A stretch of 64,000 bases of DNA from NCBI RefSeq assembly GCF_027942865.1, contig NC_134520.1, forward strand, positions 3,718,501 through 3,782,500, read 5' to 3'. The DNA is from Odontesthes bonariensis (Eukaryota; Chordata; Actinopteri; Atheriniformes; Atherinopsidae). Below are positions 26,710 to 36,753 of this stretch, one piece after another. The first letter of the stretch is position 1. Each line of letters starts with the position of its first letter. A model generated the notes under the pieces. That model had not been told where the DNA came from, made no database searches, and saw only the letters and a list, made by a program, of their open reading frames with translations. The translations under genes and the position numbers were made by a program.

Positions 26710-27342
26710 AACCCAGTCTCACAGCAAAGCGTGTAATACCTACGTTGGTCCACGGGGGAAAACGTGGTATATTCACGATAAAGGCTCTAAAATTGTGACA
26801 TACTTACGTTTAATGTGGCCATTCATTTACATTGGCCTCGGCACTGGTCACGTGACCGTCAAGTTTCCCCCCGGTAAAAACAAAAAGAATGGCGGACACT
26901 CCTTACATTTTCTGTGGAAAATGTAATATTTTGAGCTACCATGCACATTTACATACATTTAGATGACATTTCTGACGAGAAGTTTGCATTATATTTTCAT
27001 AATCTTCTATCAGAGAATGTAGACGACCTTCCTTTTATTAGTTTCTACGAAGATTTTAGCATCTCTTTAGAAAATCGTTGCAATGCAACGATTTGCACCG
27101 TTGTTAAGGTGGTTGCTATGGACGCTGCTATCTCTGCTCGGCCACCTAGTTGCATATTATCTAATGATTTGTATTTGTTAATTATATTATTTGATGTAAA
27201 CGTTTAATGAGGGGTCCCGGATAACAAACGAGAAAAATATTTAAAAAGCATATTAAAATATAGCTACGCCAAATCTGTATGCCGCATGCGCGAGCGGATC
27301 AGGCACAGTACGGCAACTCAACTAGGACAATACATATTAGCT
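26710..27342 (+). repeat. Left terminal inverted repeat of the KDZ element
   Basis: It pairs with 41066-42286 after removal of the MITE at 41582-42181. Correspondence runs from AACCCAGTCTCACAGC to CTAGGACAATACATATTA. It contains a 23-bp near-perfect palindrome, AAATCGTTGCA then TGCAACGATTT around one base (27072-27094), which is conserved in the other end. A small insertion near 27290-27315 distinguishes it from the right end. Confidence 0.8.
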
Positions 27343-27562
27343 GGGGCTCATGGTGGTTGCTATGGACGCTGCTATGGCTGCTAGGCCACCTCGTTGCATA
27401 TTGTCTGATGATTTGTATTTGTTAATGATATTATTTGCTGTAAACCTTTAAAGAGGGGTCGTACATCTAATCCCGGATAACAAACGAGAAATATTTTAAA
27501 AGATCATTAAGAGATAGCTGCACCATATCTGTATAACGCATGCGCAAGCAGGTCAAGTCTAT
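27110..27562. repeat. Direct duplication of about 200 bp at the inner edge of the left KDZ end
   Basis: GGTGGTTGCTATGGACGCTG at about 27110 recurs at about 27351. The following segments (GCCACCT, GTTGCATATT, GTATTTGTTAAT, AGAGGGGTC, CCGGATAACAAACGAGAAA, GCATGCGC) run in the same order in both copies up to about 27310 and 27550. The second copy keeps CGTACATCTAAT, which is also present in the right end and missing from the first copy. This suggests duplication followed by separate decay. Confidence 0.7.
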
Positions 27563-28185
27563 AGGCTGAGTTATACTTCTTTTAACTGCCCTTGCGCTTG
27601 CGTCTTGCGCGTATGTTAATGGCTCGAGACGTTTATACTTCATTTTGCTTTGTCGGCGCTTGCGTGTGCTGCGTGGCGATTCACCGCCAGGACAGTAGGT
27701 GGAGTAGCGGGTTTTTTCAATGACAAGCCTACTATGATGAAAGCAAATTCACCGCCAGGACCTCTTCGAGTGGATTCATGCTTCTTCTTCTTGTAAATAG
27801 CCGGTATTTTGTCAGATTTTCAACACCTTGGGGGTCTAAACGACTACTTTCTCGCCTGAAAATGTTTCAAATGTTGCTATAGTTATATATTTACAGAGTT
27901 TATAGCTTAAGGGAAATCAGCTTTTCAGGCTGGCTGATTTGGGCTCGGACAGGAGTGAAGTGCACTGTGTGTAAACGCTCTGCATACTGTCAGATCGATG
28001 AGTGCCGTTTTCAAGTAGTAGGCGGTTTCGAACACAGCCAGTGGCTTGTGCTTGCGTCTTGCGTAAAGTTTAGAAAATTGAGGTGACACACGCAAGCACG
28101 CAAGGGGGGACTTGCAACCGCGCAAGGGCTTGCGTTGCGTCTTGCGTCTTGCGTTGCGTCTTGCGTTACCGACTATAAACCAGGC
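27563..28185 (+). mobile_element. 0.6-kb MITE (GGCTGAGTTATAC ... CTATAAACCAGGC)
   Basis: The ends are imperfect inverted repeats (GGCTGAGTTATAC against GCCTGGTTTATAG). The interior contains GCTTGCGTC-type repeats near both ends and no credible coding sequence. Two further copies, inverted relative to each other, form the right end of the outer foldback (45946-47090). Its last 100 bp equal the outer element's terminal repeat. No convincing target duplication was seen. It lies about 125 bp upstream of the transposase start codon. Confidence 0.7.
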
Positions 28186-28309
28186 TTATCAGTTTGTCGC
28201 TGTCAATAAAGTTGAAAAAAAAAAAAAGAAAAAAAAAAAGGTTAAAAGGGCCCCGCAGCTGGCTGGCTCACTCTTGTATTTTAAACAGGTAAACACCGTG
28301 TTAGGTACA

Positions 28310-30206
28310 ATGAGTAGGCCAGAGGACGACGATGAGTTATTTCTTGCCGACATGCTTTTGGGAGAATGTGAGGTAAGAAAAATATCTTCTTTGATATGTT
28401 CCTTTCTTAAGAAATGTGGGTGCCGAGTTTTTTTACTGAATTTCTACCTGAGTTTTTGTCATCAATTCGGCAGTCGCCATTTTGGGGGTACTCGGTCAGA
28501 CCGTTCAAAACATTTTGGAGTTTTATAGACTGCCAAAAAATACATTTATCAGAGGAAATGAGGCGTGTGTGGTCAGCGAAGCTAGAAGCCAGGATCGACA
28601 AAGGCAAAACTCTGGACGCCCCTAGGCGTTTGATAATTGCGCATACTCAGTGGAGTTACAGGGCACTGTAAAATTCGGATTAAGGGCTGAATTACAATAA
28701 GAATGAGTTATTAAATGGATGTATACACCTTAATCTGAAGAGAAATTGCGGATATTGTTACTCGTGGTCGGATTAAGACACCGAGATAACTTGGTTTACA
28801 GTCACACTAAACGTGATTTTAGACTAGTGAAGCACGTGGTGAATTGGACATTGCGTTCTGCGCATGCTCGAGATGGTTTTTTTTCTGCTACAACAACGGT
28901 AATACCGGCTGTGTTCGAAACCGCCTACTACTCCTACTAACTTTAACGTTTTTTAAGTTCCCGGATGCATACTAGATTCTCCTAAATGTTGGGTATGCAT
29001 CATGGGATTACTACTCATACTCAAACTACACAGGATGCAACGTAACGTGACGTTGCCGATCGTTATTTCCTGTCAAAACGGCAGTTTCAAGCTAGCTACC
29101 GGCTACCATATCTATGCTAGTTACGAGGGTAGGTTCACTTCCTGTTTCAAAACAAAAGCACCAATTGTATCGTAATGGCTTTCCCTATGATAAAAGGCAA
29201 CGGGTATTTTATTTTGTGAAAATAACCGGAAGTGCGTTACTCGCTGCGGCTAGCTTTAGTAGCACTATACAGCATACTGTCTGATCGAATGAGTATGCCG
29301 TTTGCAAGTATGTAGTAGGCGGTTTCGAACACAGCTACCGTCTCTTTTGACTTCCGGTTTACGGCTCTGTGAAAAAATCTCGATGCACCACACTGAGCTT
29401 ATATCTGATTGGTAAACCGAGGAACCTCTGCCCCGGAAGTATTTTTCTCACTATTTTAAGGATTTCTTTTAATGATATCACAACATTTCTCAACACAAAC
29501 GTGTCAAAGTTTCACTGATAATTCAACAATAAAATAGATTATTGTTGCCCTCAGAATTTTTTATTTTTTCTCCATCGATTCTGATAAATAAAGTTTTATT
29601 CGTATTTTTGGATGGCGGAAAGGCCTACACTACCCATAATCCTTGACCACCAACTATTTGTCAGACAGAGGGTGCAGATCCAATCCGATTGAACGGCACA
29701 TATTTTTCTTTATTTGCTTAAATATTTTGAACATTGATTCAAGTAATGTGGGTTTCAAACTGAACATTTATTTTTACATATATGTAACATTTTTACATAT
29801 ATGTAACATTTGTAAGTTGAATACATAATAAATTCTCACAACCATTATGCTGCTGTGGCCCTCGTTGACAATGAGTTTGACACCCCTGGAGGCAATTTGA
29901 AGTTATTATGTAATATTAAATATGTCTCGCCAGAAATTTGTATGTATGGAACATTTTTTTTTACAGTTGCCTGTTCATACGGATGCTGCTATTGCCTGAT
30001 ATTAAAGTGGTGTGTTTCACGTCAAACAGAGTCAAAGTAAAGAGTCAGCGACAGGGTCTGAAACTCGGACAGAAAAGGTTGTTTGGCTTGAGGAAGACGA
30101 GGACGGCCAACCTCTCCATAAAAGACAGAGGACTGGGGAGAAACGGAAACGGGGACAAGTCACTGGTTGGTGGTCTTCAAGCTAATTGTTATTATATTTT
30201 TTTTTA

Positions 30207-30263
<57 letters not shown>

Positions 30264-33200
30264 TAAATGATTAATTACAAAATGAATCATTATACTTTCG
30301 CAGTGACATCTGGGAGCACAGAACCTTCCTGTTCTTCGACATATGGACAAGAGACGGAGACCATCCAAAACTTAGGTTACTTTTCTTCTTCTCCCTACTT
30401 GTTTTTTTTTTTTTTCTTCACTTGTTGTGCTTAGCTACATTGAACCTTACTTTACAGCAGATTTTCTCCTTTGTCTTTTAGACTCCCTTATCCAAGAAGT
30501 ACAAGATCTCTTGGGATGTCCTGCTGAAGAACCCGTCTCATCACAGTGGAAGGAAAGGCAAAGTTCAACCTTGCAAAAGTGGACTATGTTAAGGCCCTTT
30601 ATGGTTAACCATATGTTATCATCAGAGAGGCCTAAACAGGGATTATGCCAACACTGTGGACAAAAGCTTGCAGTAGTGACATGCAGAGATTGTTTGCCAA
30701 GACCACGTTACTGTACTGCATGTGATGTTACAACACATGAGTCTATTGCACTCCATAACAGAACATCTATGATGGAGGGTTTTTTTAGGCCATTGTCACC
30801 TTCCACATACATCAAGGAAGATGAGGGAGGAAAATTCTCCTACCATGAAAAAGGTAACCATTGTTAATAACTATATAGGCTATTTTGTAATTAAAATGTG
30901 TTAAATACAATATTAAGTTATATCACCCTGAAAGAACACCCTTATTTTCCAATTATTTATAATGTGAAATGTTCTTATTTCATTCCTAGAGTGCGTCTTA
31001 CCAATCATGTATCCTCACTGTGATTGTTCTACTGGGCAAATGAGTGTTTCCCCAGGAAAGCAAGTAATTTTGATTGGAATGAATGGTAAGGATTTTCCAA
31101 AATAGTCTTTTCATACAGTATCAACTTTTTATATTCCTTGTGTTTTGGAATAACTTTTCTTTTGATATTCAGGCCGTTACAATCTGTCCCTCCCACGTGT
31201 CAGCTGCCCCTGTGGAAAGTCCTTGTCAGTGGACATGGGTGATCTGGTTGATAGTGGTTATTGGCTAGCCACAGCCAATTTTGACACTTTGTACACTGTG
31301 GATTTGTTCAGTACATACGAGGATCTCAAGATCACTGCCCCAGGAATGTCACGGCAAGCTTTTGTTAGCATGCTAGACCATCGCACAAAAGTCTTTGGTC
31401 GGGTGAGTACAAGATGTTGTTCAAGAAAACAACCAAGTTTGCTGAGGTGGTGCAGGCTTATTGGAATTGAATGCAGAATCCAGGGTCAGAGAACAGATAT
31501 ACCCTGTCCTCATGCCTTTTATGTTTTGCTTTTAGAGCGGCAAGATATGTGGGGATACTATGCAGAAGTCATTTCTGGAATGGACCTATGCCAAATACGA
31601 AGTGGAAAGGCTGTCTCAGGTGCAGCATTTTCAATGTCCTGCATGCACACCCTCCATGCTGGCTGTTGCAGTGGATGGAAATCGGAAACTTTACCGCTTC
31701 AAGAGCCAACCGGGGTGTGTAGAATTCTGTTCCATATAAATTCTACAGTGCTACTGTAATTGTCATTTTAATCCTTTCTATTTTTTTTTTTTTTTTTTTT
31801 AAGACCTGATGGATTTTTCGATGGTGTGTTTCTGGCCAAGGATGCCGAAGTGTCCTCCTTTGTTGACTACATCCATGGGACAACCAAACATGTAAATTTA
31901 CATTTTATTTTTAAATTTTGATAAACACTTGCAGTCTACTTACAATTTTTATTTACTATGACCACAACATTGACATTTACAGCTTTATTCATACAGTTTG
32001 AGTTTATCTACATATATCTGCTTTCATCTCTTTTTAGAATCCTGCAAAAGGGACTTGTGGTACAGGTCAATGGGTGGCAGCACGAGAGTCTGCAAGCAAG
32101 TCGGCAAGCAAATTGGATGAGGAAGGTGTTGAAGTTGCGGTCTGCCGTCATGGGGTCTTGCTCAAAGGACTGAATATGTTCCGTGGTGAAATATTTGCGT
32201 ACCCGTTATATCTTCAGAAACAGTTGGCGTCACCGACTGAAGTTTTTTTGCTCTGACGTAGTCTGCAAATACTGGCCATATCTGGAGAGGGTTGTCCGTT
32301 TCTGTCCAGAGCTACAAGACCTGTTGAACATGCACCCATTTCTTTCAATTATGCATGCTAAAGCACATTCATGGATGTGTGAGGTAATTATTGACAAATT
32401 GTTTTTATAATACCCCCTATAAATCCCCAGTCTTGTGTTTTTTCAAAGTGTAACAATTCATTAAATGTTTTGTAGTTGAAGTGGGGAGGACGTAACCAAG
32501 AAGGAGCAGGTACAACCATGGGAGAGGAAGTAGAACAAGTCAACAGTTTCCTTTCTCGAGCAGCCATATGTTCTAAGTTCATGGCAAAAGCAGGTAAATA
32601 ATCTTTTCATCTAAATTGTGTAATTTGTTTAGTTTCTGGTTTCTTGGCCTAATGTGGTTTGTTTGTCAAGTTCGCACAGACATGCTAACGATCCAAGCAA
32701 GTGGCTGGAACAAGAGGAAGGCAGAAAACCTTGACTGGACATTGGCTAAAAGATACATCAAGGTATGGTATTGACGCTTTTTTTTTTTTTTTTTTTTTTT
32801 AATTAAAAAAAAAAATTTGTTGTTTTTGGAGAAAATGATACAATGCATTTGTTTTTGACAGACTGTACAGAGGATTGCAGACGCAACGAAGGACCTTCAA
32901 AAACTCACTACCGAGTTGTCTATACATGAAGACGCAGTCCAGCAATGGGTGTGTGATGTTCAGCAGTGGACCACAGGTAGTACGGGGAGAAGATTGTTCA
33001 TTATGCTTATTTACAGAACTCTGCTGGAACTCACTAATTGTAAATGACATCAATTGAAATTGTTTTGTTTTTTCACATTTATTTATGGTTCTGACAATGT
33101 TGCTTGTACTGAATAAATTTTGCCTCCGTCACTGAACTCTGTCACAACTTTACTTGTCTTCACAAGGAGCAACTGTTCAAAATGATAGGCAGAAGACCAT

Positions 33201-34074
33201 CGAAGGACTATATTTGAGCATCAAGCAGCGCAAGTTTCAGCTCTATCGTCAGACTGGTGAGACTATAAAGGCTATTTTTGTTTTTTAATTATTTATTACC
33301 TTGTAAATTTATAATTTCACGCAATCATTTTGTTTCATCCTTCAGTTGGCAGTAAGCGGAGGCATATACTTAGAAAAAAGATTGCTGCAGAAAAGAAAGC
33401 TTTGGATGATGCCATTGTTGACTACAACACTGTTGTGGGTGATGCTGACAAACTCCCTCCTCCTGATGAGTTCTTGGTTGAAGACAACTTCTCCTGGCCT
33501 TGGGAATGTAAGTAAGACTGAGTGTGTAAGATTGCTCATGCACAAACCTTAAAACCTTTCTATAATTGCTAACGTGTTTGATGTGATGAATTGCAGGTCA
33601 CGGTGATATGTGCCAGAAAAAAAAAGTTTTTGACAAAGTAATGCTGCTGAATAGACTTGAAGAAGAAGCGGTAATTGTGGTTCGTGAAATCAAGCAGCAC
33701 TGGGAGTACATGCGGAGCATGGCTGGAACGATTGAAACGCTTTCCTCCCAGCTCTCTGAAGGAATCACAGGTCAAAGTATGTATATATGCTTTTTTTTAA
33801 ATATTTTTAATGATTATTTGTAATGATAAAACTAACAAGTTCTTTTAATATTTGCTATCAAATAATCTTAGGCAGTACTGCAGCATTGACAGAGAGTGGA
33901 CGTGAGGGACTACTCTGCGTATTGAAACAAAGACTGTGCAAAGTTCAAGCTCAGCAGACTGCAGCACGCACAACATATCAGCGCATTCTGGGACAGCACA
34001 TGGTGTCTTTAGATGAGTCTTCCTCCGGGGAAGAAAACTTGGACAGTAGCTCATCAACGGATGAAGAGTTATGA
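28310..34074 (+). CDS. KDZ-class (Zisupton-like) transposase, 16 exons, one frameshift
   Basis: Exons: 28310-28372, 30045-30165, 30304-30375, 30482-30853, 30990-31085, 31173-31402, 31536-31714, 31804-31891, 32038-32383, 32476-32593, 32671-32762, 32862-32976, 33167-33256, 33346-33507, 33597-33770 and 33872-34074. Phases join throughout except for one surplus base in exon 9 (T7 at 32243-32249), giving about 839 residues otherwise. Exon 4 encodes a cysteine cluster (C141, C144, C153, C156, C163, C166, H171, H177) like the CxC domains of KDZ transposases. Exons 5-6 carry further Cys pairs. Candidate catalytic acids are D365 in VAVDGN, the D of SDVVCKYWPYL just after the frameshift, and E in GEEVEQVN. 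Other KDZ-like motifs are APGMSRQAF, MHAKAHSW and SGWNKRKAENL. The C-terminus is coiled and acidic. The join of exon 1 to exon 2 is the least certain part. Confidence 0.88.
28908..29335. mobile_element. 428-bp MITE with GCTGTGTTCGAAACCGCCTA ends, in transposase intron 1
   Basis: The first and last 24 bp or so are inverted copies (GCTGTGTTCGAAACCGCCTA inward from the left, TAGGCGGTTTCGAACACAGC at the right). TACCG flanks both ends (28903-28907 and 29336-29340), a probable 5-bp target duplication. A related half-element motif (GTAGTAGGCGGTTTCGA) is embedded in the 0.6-kb MITEs at 27563-28185 and 46492-47090. No coding sequence was seen. Confidence 0.7.
30210..30259. repeat. (TA)n microsatellite in a transposase intron
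   Basis: About 25 TA dinucleotides follow a T-rich stretch in intron 2, between exons ending at 30165 and beginning at 30304. It is not coding. The open frame translating it as an isoleucine/tyrosine run is spurious. Confidence 0.9.
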
Positions 34075-34215
34075 CGGCCATCTTTGCGCTCTGTTCAAGT
34101 CTGGAAAACACTCTGTACCTGCAGAGCCCACACCAACCTGCTCTCCACTCCAAATGTGTGGATTTGTTATACAGTTTGTGCATACTGTATGATGTTAAAA
34201 GATGTGCATATATAA

Positions 34216-34221
34216 AATAAA
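34216..34221 (+). terminator. Candidate poly(A) signal of the KDZ transposase gene
   Basis: AATAAA lies 142 bp downstream of the transposase stop codon, followed by T-rich sequence. This spacing suits a short 3' UTR. Confidence 0.6.
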
Positions 34222-34519
34222 TTACTTAAATTTGCACTATCGTGACATTTTCTTCCACTATGACATTATATAAATATATATACTGTAAATATGAGATGCA
34301 GATAAACTAATATAAAATACAGTACACAATATACAGTTGCATATGTGGGAATCACACTTCTTAATCTGAGTTATGTGGAATCACAGGAGGCTGTTGCGCC
34401 TCTTTATGACATGTAACAAAAACAAATGGATCAGGTATTCAGTACAGCTTTACTGTCGGTAGGCCTGGTCCCATAACCAGCGTTCTTATACTCACTTTTC
34501 ACTCACTGCCATTCATAAC

Positions 34520-35955
34520 ACTTAATATACAAATTTGCAGATGACACAGCTGTGGTGGGGATGAGAAGCAACAAGACAGGGAGGAGGTCCAAGCCCTCAC
34601 ATCCTGGTGTCAGAACAATCACTTGCTTCTCAACACCAAGACAAAGGAGCTTATCAAAGACTTAATAAAACACAGGTGTTGTGGAGAAATTGCTGAATTC
34701 AAAGGTCAATGGTAAGGTCAGGAGGGAAAAAGTGTTCAGGAGCCTCTGTCTTATGCTGTAATATTAACACTTTGACAAAGAGAATTGGAGACACTCACAG
34801 TACATCAGAAACCTGAGTCATTCTCACATTCTGCCCAACTCATGCTGGTGGATACTTTAAACCCCAAGATAACACCACAAATACTTTACGCCCAGAATTA
34901 GGCCAAAGAGTGTTGTTTTTTTTTCCCATGCAGGTGTTACTGTCAGCATATTGTAATCTGGAGACACTACCGTCTGTTTAGTCCAAAGTCGGTCCTCGAG
35001 GGCTGCTGTCCTGCAGGTTTTAGATGTTTCCCTACTTCAACACACATGATTCAGATTAACCATCAGATTAAACATCCACAACATGTGGACATCCCTGGTT
35101 TACGCCAATGTGAACGTCAACGGCCAGTTTTCTATTATGTCTAAGAAGGCGGCAACCGCTCTTTTCAACTCTGGCCACCACAGTGTTGAGATAGACTGGC
35201 ACCTGTTGTTTCCAGTCAAAGCCAAACAATAAATACTGCCAAGGACCTCAAGGCCCACACGTGACCTCATGTAACCTAAGGATATAAAATTTCATAACAA
35301 CAGGGACACAACACATGCCAGTCTGGTGATCACTGGAAGTGAAACAGATGGGAAGTTTCAGGTACATATGTTCACCTCTCAGGGGACCTGATATGGGAAG
35401 TGAACACCAGAGAAGTGTTGAAGAAGGCCCAGCAGAGACTCTTCCTACAGTGTACCCTCAGAAAAACTGGGCTCCCACAGATTCCTCACTAACTTCTACC
35501 AGTGGACCATAGAAAGTGACCTGGGCTATGGATGCATGGTGTGGTTCCCCAGCTGCACCTCAGAGGAGAGAAAGGACAGGCAGCGGGTCAATAAGAGTGC
35601 ATCTAAGATCATTGGTGTCCCTCTTCCATACTTTGAACAAATCTACTCTGCCCAGCTGAGAAACAGAGCCAAAAAGATCAGGTCTGACTGTTCACCCCCT
35701 GGACAATGTCGTTTTAGCACACTCCCCTCGGGCAGGTTCAGGGAGTTCAGGCCATGAACAGAATGACATCCCCAAAGCTTTATATGTTCTGCCGAAAGCA
35801 TGAGCTGGACTTGCACCTGACAATCTGCACTTTACATCCATCCCTAACCCACATCCACGTGTATTTCACTTTATTTTGTATGCTGCTCTTAACTTTATAA
35901 ACTTCTATTTACTTACTTTATATGCTTGTGTGATAAAGAGAACTATTAAACAAAA
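34520..35955 (+). pseudogene. Decayed LINE reverse-transcriptase remnant
   Basis: Translation in shifting plus-strand frames gives FADDTAVVG near 34540 (the reverse-transcriptase catalytic box), then KAQQRLFLQ and LRKTGLP near 35430-35480, and SASKIIGVPLP and LPSGRFREFRP near 35595-35755. This order is that of the C-terminal half of a fish non-LTR retrotransposon reverse transcriptase. Stops and frameshifts break it repeatedly, and another repeat near 34979-35090 interrupts it. The clade was not resolved. It lies between the two genes of the KDZ element, so it is a later insertion. Confidence 0.65.
34979..35090. mobile_element. Small repeat fragment with GGTCCTCGAGGGC end
   Basis: The sequence GGTCCTCGAGGGCTGCTGTC with CCTGCAGGTTTTAGATGTTT and CAACACACATGATTCAGATT matches by eye an abundant short repeat of fish genomes. 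Only one end is visible and it lies inside the LINE remnant. Its superfamily is uncertain, possibly hAT-derived. Confidence 0.4.
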
Positions 35956-36049
35956 TTCCCTATAGTTAGATGTTTACAGAAGGGGCGTTAGTGTAAACAT
36001 ATTTGGATTGTCAGAATATAAAAACGTAGTCCACATAATAGTTTGGGGT

Positions 36050-36240
36050 GGGAAGTCAGCTGATTTACCACGCGCCAGTCTTTGCTTTTGATCGGCTACT
36101 GCCCTGGTTATCTGTGTAGGTGATTGGTTACAGATCACAGTCAGCCAATCAGAGGCCTAATAAGGCGGGTCGTGAACATATTGGCGCTAATTTACGATTG
36201 TACGCGCTCTTCACACGGCAGTATAGCTGAAGCTGGACAG
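36050..36240 (+). promoter_or_regulatory. Putative promoter and non-coding first exon of the second KDZ-element gene
   Basis: A locally GC-richer block contains two inverted CCAAT motifs (GATTGGTTA near 36123 and AGCCAATCAG near 36145) and ends with GCTGGACAG|GTAAGT, a strong splice donor at 36240. A matching acceptor TTCCAG ends at 36746, just before the ATG at 36754. This suggests a 5' UTR exon. Transcription start is inferred, not seen. Confidence 0.45.
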
Positions 36241-36753
36241 GTAAGTTACAGATATTAAATGTAGTGTGAATATATTTTTATTAAATATAATTACAGTGAG
36301 CTAAGAATGTGGCAAAAATGATGTAAATTATTTTTTTTAATTGTTGTCCTAGTACTGTAACAGGAATTGCAATAATAACACAGTGCAACATTACTACTGT
36401 TTTTTCTTCTTAATACTAAGATGTAGTATACATCTTAATTTGTGCAATACTATCACTGTTTTTCTATTTCTTAATTAGTAGTATGCAACATACAACTTTG
36501 GACAGTAATGTGCATTTTTTATCAGCAATGTGCAATTTACACTAATTAACATGCAATATAAACCCTATTGATAACAACTGTCTATCCATCCTACCTCATG
36601 TAAGCAGGCTACTGTTATAGTTGATTTAATATCTATCTAGATATATTGATATAATATTGATATCTTACCTTATCTTAATTACACTGATAAGGCTGCTAAG
36701 AACATGGCTCTGGTTGCTAAAATATAAATATCGCTTCATATTCCAGGTAAAAA

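Noticed and set aside
29938-30165. Alternative frame of transposase exon 2 starting with Met at 29938
   Set aside because: It does not join in phase to the conserved downstream exons. The frame giving the acidic stretch (VVWLEEDEDGQP) does.
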